Shown: positions 1-5,306 of the stretch, one piece after another
How the letters are laid out: each line of letters begins with the position of its first letter
Position numbering within the stretch: position 1 is the stretch's first letter
Assembly: GCA_049965775.1 (NCBI GenBank)
Contig: JBMFVX010000068.1
Location: forward strand, 1 to 15,427
Direction: 5' to 3'
Origin: JABEVB01 sp049965775
Lineage (GTDB): Bacteria; Planctomycetota; Phycisphaerae; WQYP01
DNA: 15,427 nucleotides
Notes under the pieces: model-generated
Database searches by the model: none
Told to the model about the DNA's origin: nothing
The model's input: the letters and a program-made list of their open reading frames with translations, nothing else
Made by a program: the position numbers and the translations under genes

Positions 1-74
1 CCATGACTTCCACGGCGACTGGAACTATACGATCACGCCACGTCAACCGTAGCGGTTATTTGTTTACGCGCCCT
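1..74 (+). mobile_element. End of an ISAzo13-like insertion sequence (left copy)
   Basis: These 74 bases are the exact reverse complement of the last 74 bases of the window (15354-15427); identity stops at base 75. The stretch holds the 3' end of a transposase gene (2-52) and then 22 bases of element tip ending in GTTTACGCGCCCT. The rest of the element lies outside the window, so neither the other terminal repeat nor a target duplication can be checked. The family name rests on the transposase tail, not on a match of the terminal repeat. Confidence 0.75.
2..52 (+). CDS. ISAzo13-like DDE transposase, C-terminal fragment
   Basis: Only the last 16 codons and a TAG stop are present, reading HDFHGDWNYTITPRQP. 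From memory, transposases of the ISAzo13 group (the Rhodopirellula-type DDE transposase family, PF07592) end in a very similar FHGxWNYTIxP tail, which is the basis for the call. The reading frame enters from beyond the left edge, so this is a 5'-truncated CDS by window position and not necessarily a broken gene. The identical fragment lies in inverted orientation at 15376-15426. Nothing can be said about the catalytic DDE residues because they are outside the window. Confidence 0.7.
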   Translation, partial: HDFHGDWNYTITPRQP

Positions 75-449
75 TAGATCATGCAGCCCAAGGATAATAA
101 CAACTTTGATAGGCAAACAAAATCTTATTTTACCAACATCAGCTTCGCCGGCCGTCCGAGTGTTGCTTGACGCCAAAAGATGGTTTATGCGGAATAAACG
201 CGGGGCCATCCAAAGCGCCCGTTCGTTGGTTCCAACGCTTTTGATCCGCATCGCCTATCGGCTGGGTGAACCAGGTCAACCTTGTTCGCCAGAGGATTGT
301 GCCCCGCGAATCCGCGTAAATCACGCCATGAAAATCCCCCAGCCAATGGTGGATTTTCATGGTATTAAAAGACGTCCAAGCACCAGCGCTGCCGCCACTA
401 TTTGTTTGAATCGTGGCATCAATTAAACAGACGAGACGGCATTGAGCCT
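75..449. other. IS-flanking stretch without a confident gene
   Basis: Between the element tip and the 450-779 gene there is no recognisable gene. The base composition is mixed, and AT-rich near 100-130. The only candidate is the minus-strand reading frame listed separately at 139-453. An overlapping minus-strand frame (33-251) runs straight into the IS and is probably chance. I see no RNA gene and no terminator with a T-tract here. Confidence 0.5.
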
Positions 450-453
450 TCAC
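139..453 (-). CDS. Possible small protein of unknown function, overlapping the gene upstream
   Basis: I do not recognise this 104-residue reading frame. It would start at a GTG whose bases overlap the TGA stop of the 450-779 gene (GTGA), the 4-base overlap typical of translationally coupled genes. That overlap is the main argument for it. The sequence has a glycine- and aromatic-rich centre (SGGSAGAW near residue 19 and GDFHGVIYADSRGTILW near 39-55), which could be a beta-rich fold. It has no signal peptide, transmembrane segment or metal motif. No Shine-Dalgarno sequence precedes the GTG, and the C-terminal third looks less protein-like, so it may be a decayed or chance frame next to the IS insertion. 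Confidence 0.25.
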   Translation of the reverse strand: MKAQCRLVCLIDATIQTNSGGSAGAWTSFNTMKIHHWLGDFHGVIYADSRGTILWRTRLTWFTQPIGDADQKRWNQRTGALDGPAFIPHKPSFGVKQHSDGRRS

Positions 454-779
454 GAAGCTTTGCGTTTCGCCTTGGCGATGGCCCGTTTAATAAGCTGCCT
501 GGCCAGCACTGCCGAAAAGGGCAACCCGCGGGCATGGGCTTCGTGCTGCAGCCAGGCGGTGATTTCATTGAGTCGGCGCAGGCACTGCTCGCAGCCCCAA
601 CGGTCCATCATCTCGGCATGCAGCGCACACTTACAGCTGGGCCGATCCTTAAACCCAAAACGCGCGAGAATTTTAGCCAACTCCGTACCCGGCCCGGCAG
701 AGTCCACAACCATCTTCGCTGTTGGCCGACGTTTGGGCGCGAGCTGGGTCTTGCGAGCATAACTGCGCATAAGCGGCAT
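450..779 (-). CDS. Small Cys/His-motif protein of the GPGTEL type
   Basis: This 109-residue protein has no assigned function. After a basic N-terminus (residues 9-20) it has GPGTELAKIL (29-38), then RFGFKDRPSCKCALHAEMMD (40-59) and WGCEQC (61-66). C49, C51, H54, C63 and C66 could bind a metal ion, and a helical basic tail follows (AIAKAKRKAS at the end). I know this arrangement (GPGTEL, CxC, MxxWG, CxxC) as a recurring short domain in planctomycete and phage-associated proteins, without a biochemical role. The ATG at 779 is supported by CAGGA six bases upstream and by a promoter-like sequence at 818-846. A diverged, broken relative lies at 2294-2653 on the same strand, beyond the ATPase gene. 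It may end in a 4-base overlap with the weak frame at 139-453. Confidence 0.65.
   Translation of the reverse strand: MPLMRSYARKTQLAPKRRPTAKMVVDSAGPGTELAKILARFGFKDRPSCKCALHAEMMDRWGCEQCLRRLNEITAWLQHEAHARGLPFSAVLARQLIKRAIAKAKRKAS
595..683 (-). repeat. Copy 1 of an imperfect 89-bp direct repeat
   Basis: By my hand alignment this segment matches 2481-2569 at 78 of 89 positions without gaps. It encodes the ELxxIL-RFGFKDRPxCKC-AEMMDRWG part of the Cys/His protein. Several differences change amino acids conservatively or not at all, so this looks like old paralogy within a protein family rather than a recent DNA duplication. Confidence 0.75.
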
Positions 780-817
780 CTTTAATCCTGCCAGAAATAC
801 TTCTGTTTCGCGGTAGC

Positions 818-846
818 TTTTTAAACTAACAAATGCGGCTGGTCAA
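818..846 (-). promoter_or_regulatory. Sigma-70-type promoter for the 450-779 gene
   Basis: On the minus strand TTGACC (841-846) is followed after exactly 17 bases by TAAAAA (818-823). The -35 box matches consensus at five of six positions and the -10 box at four of six. The expected start point is roughly 30 bases upstream of the ATG at 779. This is sequence matching only. Confidence 0.4.
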
Positions 847-921
847 ATTGTCACATTCCCAAAAAGCAGTTGGCCGTTTTCGCGGACTCATCCTACAATT
901 TTATGAGATACGGCGCAAATA

Positions 922-940
922 TATAATCGAACTTTGGAGG
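922..940 (+). promoter_or_regulatory. -10 box and strong ribosome-binding site before a micro-ORF
   Basis: A perfect TATAAT (922-927) is followed by GGAGG (936-940), nine bases before the ATG at 950. No good -35 box lies 16-18 bases upstream. If TATAAT were the -10 element, transcription would begin at about the GGAGG itself, leaving a very short leader, so the promoter and the binding site may not both be functional. A CCTCC at 1010-1014 is complementary to the GGAGG and could pair with it in an RNA. Confidence 0.3.
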
Positions 941-949
941 CACGCAATC

Positions 950-1006
950 ATGGCCCGCTCCGCTCGCCGGATTCCGACCCCGTTCATTCCTAAACAAGTA
1001 GGCTAA
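950..1006 (+). CDS. Putative 18-residue leader or micro-peptide
   Basis: The open frame reads MARSARRIPTPFIPKQVG and then TAA. It has a full GGAGG nine bases upstream of its ATG, better than most of the confident genes here. The peptide carries four basic residues and three prolines. I know no family for it. It lies 129 bases before the AAA+ ATPase on the same strand, so it could be a leader peptide, an independent micro-protein or a chance frame. Its short length gives little statistical support. Confidence 0.3.
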   Translation: MARSARRIPTPFIPKQVG

Positions 1007-1097
1007 ACTCCTCCGACTGGGCCTGTCACCATAATTGTGCCGCGGCAAGGGCATTACGCTCTATTCAGCAACGTGTAGATCATTTGCTTTACATGAT

Positions 1098-1130
1098 ATA
1101 TTGAGTAAAATTACTCACCATATTGAGTAA
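1098..1130 (+). promoter_or_regulatory. TGAGTAA-repeat operator in front of the ATPase gene
   Basis: The 11-mer ATATTGAGTAA occurs at 1098-1108 and again at 1120-1130, 22 bases apart, about two helical turns. Between them TTACTCA (1111-1117) is the exact inverse of TGAGTAA, giving the palindrome TGAGTAAAATTACTCA (1102-1117). Three half-sites therefore lie within 29 bases, ending five bases before the start codon. This arrangement suits a dimeric repressor or autoregulatory protein that would block both transcription and translation initiation. The regulator is unknown. The AT-richness contrasts with the GC-rich surroundings. Confidence 0.55.
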
Positions 1131-1135
1131 TTTGT

Positions 1136-2326
1136 ATGATACGACATAAGATATATAATGAATTATTGGACCGCCTGCGAGAAAAACGTCGCTTCATGCA
1201 GGTATTGACTGGGCCGCGACAGGTCGGTAAGACCACTCTCGCGCGGCAAGTAATGGCCGCGCTACCAATGCCCACCCATTACGCTTCGGCTGACGAGCCG
1301 AACCCCGCCGGAGATCGCACCTGGCTGGCCCAACAATGGGAAATCGCCCGACTCAAGGCTCGCAACGGGCAGTCGAACGCCTTGCTGGTATTGGACGAAA
1401 TTCAAAAAGTCGCCCATTGGCCACACGCAGTCAAGGCGCTCTGGGATGCAGACACGCTCTCCGGCGTGCAAGTTAAGGTGGTACTGCTCGGCTCGGCGCC
1501 GCTGCTCATTCAGAGCGGCTTGACCGAAAGTCTCGCCGGACGTTTTGAGGTGCTGGCCGTGCCGCACTGGTCATTCGCCGAAATGCGCGAAGCCTTCGGG
1601 TTCAGTCTGGAACAGCATATCTTCTACGGAGCATACCCCGGCGCCGCTGACTTGATCCAACAGCCCGAACGCTGGCGGCGTTACATTCTCGACTCGCTCA
1701 TTGAAACAACAATCTCCCGCGATATCCTGGCCTTGAACCGGGTGGATAAGCCCGCCCTGCTTCGCAACATGTTCATCCTCGGCTGCACTTACTCAAGCCA
1801 AATCCTCTCCTACCAGAAAATGATTGGCCAACTCACCGATGTCGGCAACACCACAACACTCGCGCACTACCTTAACTTGCTGCAGGGCGCGGGAATGCTC
1901 GCGGGCCTGGCTAAATATTCGACCAGCCCACAGCGGCAACGAGGCTCAAGCCCCAAACTTCAGGCCCTTAACACCGCATTGATCAGCACACTGAATCAAA
2001 GAAATTTAACCGAGGCGCAACTCGACCGGGATTACTGGGGACGCCTCGTCGAATCTGCCGTCGGGGCCCATTTGCTTAATTCAAGCCTCGGCACCGACGT
2101 CAGCGTCACCTACTGGCGAGAACGAAACCAGGAAGTAGATTACGTTTTGAAGCGCGGCAATACCATCGCGGCCATCGAGGTAAAAACCGGCGGCCGCCGC
2201 TCAGCGATTCCCGGCATGGCGGCCTTCGCCCGGCATTTCGCACCGCAACGCATGTTGCTCGTGGGAGGTGATGGCATCCCGCTTGACGAATTTTTATCTC
2301 AACCGGCGGCGTACTGGCTTAGCTGA
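1136..2326 (+). CDS. AAA+ ATPase with DUF4143 C-terminal domain
   Basis: This 396-residue protein is full length for the AAA_14-DUF4143 family, whose cellular role is not established. Walker A is GPRQVGKTT (26-34), Walker B is LLVLDEIQ (83-90), and a GSAPLL strand (119-124) is followed by ESLAGRFE (131-138), a family hallmark. The C-terminal domain contains EVDYVL (333-338) and IEVKTG (347-352), with acidic and lysine residues spaced like a PD-(D/E)XK nuclease-type core; whether it cuts DNA is not known. The ATG at 1136 has no clear Shine-Dalgarno sequence and sits five bases after the TGAGTAA repeats, so translation may be leaderless or operator-controlled. It is a single gene flanked by two related minus-strand Cys/His sequences. 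Such ATPases are patchily distributed and often transferred between genomes, which fits this accessory setting. Confidence 0.9.
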   Translation: MIRHKIYNELLDRLREKRRFMQVLTGPRQVGKTTLARQVMAALPMPTHYASADEPNPAGDRTWLAQQWEIARLKARNGQSNALLVLDEIQKVAHWPHAVKALWDADTLSGVQVKVVLLGSAPLLIQSGLTESLAGRFEVLAVPHWSFAEMREAFGFSLEQHIFYGAYPGAADLIQQPERWRRYILDSLIETTISRDILALNRVDKPALLRNMFILGCTYSSQILSYQKMIGQLTDVGNTTTLAHYLNLLQGAGMLAGLAKYSTSPQRQRGSSPKLQALNTALISTLNQRNLTEAQLDRDYWGRLVESAVGAHLLNSSLGTDVSVTYWRERNQEVDYVLKRGNTIAAIEVKTGGRRSAIPGMAAFARHFAPQRMLLVGGDGIPLDEFLSQPAAYWLS

Positions 2327-2480
2327 TCCGACAATTTCCATCACCTGCCCACATTCTCGGCATACGCAACCTCTGAGCCCCCGCATTGCACGCCAGTAAT
2401 CCCGATGCGTTGGGATTATTTTGCCGAGAAACTCACCATCTGTTGCTCCAGTTCCCCTTCGCGGCATCACAGCGACCGTG

Positions 2481-2569
2481 CCCCACCGGTCCATCATTTC
2501 GGCATGCAGTGCACACTTACACCCCGGCCGATCCTTAAACCCAAACCGCACGAGAATATTGGCCAGCTC
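2481..2569 (-). repeat. Copy 2 of the imperfect 89-bp direct repeat
   Basis: This is the partner of 595-683, at 78 of 89 identical positions by hand alignment and on the same strand. The two copies bracket the ATPase gene at a distance of about 1.8 kb. Similarity drops sharply on the WG side of the motif, which marks a domain or recombination boundary. Confidence 0.75.
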
Positions 2570-2610
2570 AGGTCTCGCGCCCGAAGATGCTGGCGATGAC
2601 TTTATTGCCC

Positions 2611-2627
2611 GACCCGCTTTGCGGGTC
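2611..2627. terminator. Perfect 7-bp stem hairpin, possible terminator
   Basis: GACCCGC and GCGGGTC flank a three-base loop, giving a perfect GC-rich stem. It lies about 60 bases past the stop of the zinc-ribbon gene (minus) and about 285 bases past the ATPase stop (plus). Neither strand has a T-tract after it, so intrinsic termination is doubtful. It directly adjoins the TAG that breaks the 2294-2653 pseudogene and may be a small repeat inserted there. Confidence 0.3.
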
Positions 2628-2686
2628 TAAGCGCTGGCGATATTCTCCTGCATAAAAAGAAGCTCCTGGATGCGCCAACCGACGGT

Positions 2687-3361
2687 TCACAATCTTAAAA
2701 ATGACAGCACCTCATCCAAAGTAGACGAAACATTTAAAGCGGTAATATTACCGCCCGGGCCCACCCCCAGGCCAAAGCTGTTGGCGAAGCGATTTTTGGC
2801 CTCGTCAAGTTTTTCGCTGGTGATTTCAAGCTTAAGATCGGCCAGCGCCAGGCGTTCACGCAGTTCTATAATTTTGGGATCGGTGCTGTGAAGCAGTTCA
2901 TAATACAAGCGATGCAGCAGAGGCAACTTGCCCACATCCAGCCAAACGCCCTGGCACGGGTCGCAGAATTGCACATCCACTGGAATCATCATGTGCACAC
3001 GCCCGATGCGCATAAGCTGCTGGCATTCCGGGCAGCGCAGCGGTCGTCCTATGTTTGATTCTTTTACAAGCACGGCCAGGTCAACCAGTGAGGCCGCAGG
3101 CCTCTGCGTGGCCGGCGCCGATGGCACCGCAGGTACGCCAGCCGCCGTCCCCGGGGTGGACGTGTTTGCCTCGCCGCCCGTATCAGCCGGCACAGCAGCC
3201 GCAGGCTGCGGCAACGCGTCAGCTGGCAACGGGCCGCGAACAACATGCAACATAGTGATGCGCCGCATCCAGTCGCCAAAGCAACTGCTGCATGTCTTGC
3301 GCGTAATGCCGTCTTCCTCCACCAAGGTCATCAAAATTCCACAGCTCGGACAACGCGGCAT
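2687..3361 (-). CDS. Double zf-TFIIB-like zinc-ribbon protein
   Basis: This 224-residue protein has two zinc ribbons of the zf-TFIIB type. The first is CPSC (4-7) with CSSC (24-27), followed by GDW. The second is CPEC (110-113) with CDPC (133-136), followed by the family-typical QGVWLD. A Pro/Ala/Thr-rich linker (about 46-92) joins them, and the C-terminus has a charged helix (about 161-192) and then a hydrophobic tail. No signal peptide or membrane segment is visible, so it is probably cytoplasmic. Bacterial zf-TFIIB proteins have no settled function. I chose the ATG at 3361 because GGAG lies five bases upstream. An in-frame upstream extension to 3415 adds 18 residues without zinc-ribbon character. 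It is the last gene of the minus-strand series, 289 bases after argH, so probably separately expressed. Confidence 0.8.
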   Translation of the reverse strand: MPRCPSCGILMTLVEEDGITRKTCSSCFGDWMRRITMLHVVRGPLPADALPQPAAAVPADTGGEANTSTPGTAAGVPAVPSAPATQRPAASLVDLAVLVKESNIGRPLRCPECQQLMRIGRVHMMIPVDVQFCDPCQGVWLDVGKLPLLHRLYYELLHSTDPKIIELRERLALADLKLEITSEKLDEAKNRFANSFGLGVGPGGNITALNVSSTLDEVLSFLRL

Positions 3362-3650
3362 GTGCACTCCAGAGGCTCCGGCCTGCAATGCCAGCCAGCA
3401 GCCTGTAACCTGCAAATCTCATAAATACGTTAACGCGAGGCCCCAATCAGGCCAACAGTTTTTGTACCACCGGCAATTTGGATTGCCCGGTGCCAGAGCA
3501 CCTGCAAAGTGAGATTTCCGCCCAACGCCTGCGAATGAGATACCTACACCGCCAACGCCAAAACTCAAGAATCACAGGCCCCCGACGAAGCTTTCCGCCT
3601 GGCGCGTTGGGACGACACCATCCGCAAGATTGCATGCGGTTTGGTAAGCG
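3362..3650. other. Gene-free spacer with one hairpin
   Basis: This 289-base gap between argH and the zinc-ribbon gene has no convincing CDS. A 62-codon minus-strand frame (3447-3635) has no ribosome-binding site and no recognisable features. The gap contains the inverted repeat at 3468-3492. I see no clear -35/-10 pair. Confidence 0.5.
3468..3492. repeat. Inverted repeat (hairpin) between argH and the zinc-ribbon gene
   Basis: CACCGGCAAT (3468-3477) pairs with ATTGCCCGGTG (3482-3492) around a four-base loop, with one bulged base. For argH (minus) it lies about 160 bases after the stop and is not followed by a T-tract. It could be an RNA-processing structure, a weak terminator or a protein site. 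Confidence 0.35.
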
Positions 3651-5078
3651 CTACCGCAGCAATCGCTGCCATTTGGCAAGTTGTGTTTTAAGTTGCTTGA
3701 TTCCGCCGGCACCATGGCTGACGTAGCGCTTGACCACCGAGTTCGAACCTAAAATGCCGTAAACATCCTTTTCGATGGCGTCGCAAGCCGTTTTAAAGTC
3801 TGAAAGTTCAAGTTGCGACAGTTCGGTGATGCCGCGGGTTTCGCATTGTGCCACCAGCCGCCCAACCACCTGATGTGCCTGGCGAAAGGGCACTCCACGC
3901 CCGACCAGGTACTCGGCCAGCGCCGTGGCGTCCATAAAACCCTCAGCCAACCGCGACTGCAGAGATTGCAGCTTAAAGTGGCTGCTGCCCACAATGCCGG
4001 CGGCAATTGCCAGGCTCGCCTCCACCGTGTCGGCCGCGGCAAAGAGCCAGCGCTTGTCTTCCTGCATGTCGCGGTTGTAGGCCAGCGGTTGGCCCTTGAG
4101 CATCGTTACGATAGCCACGAGATTGCCCAGCACGCCGCCGGCTTTGCCGCGCATAAGCTCAAGCATGTCGGGGTTGCGTTTCTGCGGCATCATGCTGCTG
4201 CCGGTGGTGTATTTGTCGGCAATTTTTATAAAGTCAAACTCGGTGGATGAATACAAAATCCACTGTTCGGCCCAGCGCGATAAATGCACCGCAACCAGCG
4301 TAAGGTCAAACGCCAGTTCCGCCGCAAAGTCGCGGTCGCTGATTGCATCCATCGAATTATCGCTCACGCCCGCAAAGCCCAGCGATTTAGCGACCATCCG
4401 GCGGTCAATCGGCAAGGTGCTGCCGGCGACAGCGCCGCTGCCCAGCGGGCAAATATTGACACGCTGGCGGCAATCGGCCAGTCGCTGTTTGTCGCGCTCC
4501 AGCATTTCAACATAGGCCAGCAGTTCGTGGCCGATGAGCACCGGCTGCGCGTGCTGCAGATGAGTAAATGCCGGCATGGGCGATGTGCCCTCGCTTTGCG
4601 CCAAATGTACAAAAGCCCGCTGCAGGCCGGTGATTTGCCCGCCCAACGAGTCAATCGTCTCGCGGCACCAGAGCCTGAAATCCAACGCCACCTGATCGTT
4701 GCGCGAGCGGGCGGTATGGAGCTTCTTGCCCGGCTCGCCGATCCTGGCAATCAGCGCCGATTCCACGGCCATGTGAATGTCTTCCTGCTCAAGGTTAAAG
4801 ACGAAACGTCCGGCCTCAATTTCAGCAAGTATTTCAAGAAGGCCGCGCTCAATAGCCGCACATTCCGTTGGCGTAATAAGCCCAACCTTGGCCAGCATGT
4901 GCGCGTGCGCAATCGAGCCGTTGATGTCGTGCCGCGCAAGTCTACGGTCAAACGAGAGCGATTCAACATAGTGCACCGCAAGTTCGTCCGTGGCGTCGGC
5001 AATGCGCGCCTGCCAGGCTTTGGCCGGCGCATCAACCTTCACAAACTTTCCGCTATTCGTTTTTAATTTATGTTTCAT
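3651..5078 (-). CDS. argH: Argininosuccinate lyase
   Basis: This enzyme splits argininosuccinate into arginine and fumarate, the last step of arginine biosynthesis, in the cytoplasm as a homotetramer. At 475 residues it is full length for the family. It has HTARSRNDQ (121-129), THLQHAQP (172-179) with the expected catalytic histidine H173, and the fumarase/aspartase superfamily signature GSSMMPQKRNPD (293-304), which carries the catalytic serine. A lysine-rich N-terminus precedes the conserved part. The ATG at 5078 has no strong Shine-Dalgarno sequence, but a TATAAT about 40 bases upstream fits a short leader. No other arginine-pathway gene is in the window, so argH is unlinked from argG here. 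All key motifs are intact. Confidence 0.97.
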   Translation of the reverse strand: MKHKLKTNSGKFVKVDAPAKAWQARIADATDELAVHYVESLSFDRRLARHDINGSIAHAHMLAKVGLITPTECAAIERGLLEILAEIEAGRFVFNLEQEDIHMAVESALIARIGEPGKKLHTARSRNDQVALDFRLWCRETIDSLGGQITGLQRAFVHLAQSEGTSPMPAFTHLQHAQPVLIGHELLAYVEMLERDKQRLADCRQRVNICPLGSGAVAGSTLPIDRRMVAKSLGFAGVSDNSMDAISDRDFAAELAFDLTLVAVHLSRWAEQWILYSSTEFDFIKIADKYTTGSSMMPQKRNPDMLELMRGKAGGVLGNLVAIVTMLKGQPLAYNRDMQEDKRWLFAAADTVEASLAIAAGIVGSSHFKLQSLQSRLAEGFMDATALAEYLVGRGVPFRQAHQVVGRLVAQCETRGITELSQLELSDFKTACDAIEKDVYGILGSNSVVKRYVSHGAGGIKQLKTQLAKWQRLLR

Positions 5079-5306
5079 GTTCAGTCAGCTTCAAAAAAGT
5101 ACTCTAAACCTGAACGAATTATACCGCCCTTCATCGAGCCGACTACCGCCCAAGTCGCCGGCTGCAGCTTAGGGGGGGCGACACGGCGTGAACTTTTGCA
5201 CTCGGGTTACCTTTCATCAAGGCGGAACCCCAGCAGGCGGGAAGCTTGCACCACAAGCAACGCCCAACCGCGAAGAACTGCTTAAAATCTTTTGTGAATT
5301 GTGCGG
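5079..5306. promoter_or_regulatory. argH upstream region with consensus -10 box
   Basis: On the minus strand a perfect TATAAT lies at 5118-5123, so transcription would start near 5111, about 33 bases before the argH ATG. No good -35 box sits at 17 bases; a TTGGGC lies too far upstream (24 bases). The rest of this 228-base gap after the kinase gene is GC-rich with a run of seven G on the plus strand. I see no ARG-box-like palindrome that I can defend. Confidence 0.4.

Larger units (their letters stand above)
2294..2653 (-). pseudogene. Broken paralogue of the GPGTEL-type Cys/His protein
   Basis: A start is visible at ATG 2653-2651 with AGGAG nine bases upstream, reading MQENIASA and then a TAG stop (2629-2627). 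Beyond it the same frame continues through PELANIL, RFGFKDRPGCKCALHAEMMD and RWG, closely matching residues 33-62 of the 450-779 protein. After RWG the two diverge completely. This one continues to a CVCRECGQ Cys cluster and ends at 2294, overlapping the last 33 bases of the ATPase gene on the opposite strand. A GTG at 2551 could restart translation but has no ribosome-binding site. It is most simply a decayed relative with a stop at codon 9. A readthrough or a sequencing error at that TAG would revive a 119-residue protein. Confidence 0.5.

Noticed and set aside
450..2653. A new multi-gene defence system built around the ATPase
   Set aside because: Only one complete effector-like gene is present, the neighbours are small or broken and on the other strand, and there is no operon structure linking them.
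2928..3512. Plus-strand open frame of 194 codons
   Set aside because: It is antisense to the double zinc-ribbon gene and has no domain signature.
3447..3635. 62-codon minus-strand frame after argH
   Set aside because: There is no ribosome-binding site and no recognisable motif beyond a chance cysteine pair.
4284..5066. Plus-strand open frame of 260 codons
   Set aside because: It is antisense to argH, whose motifs are all intact on the other strand.
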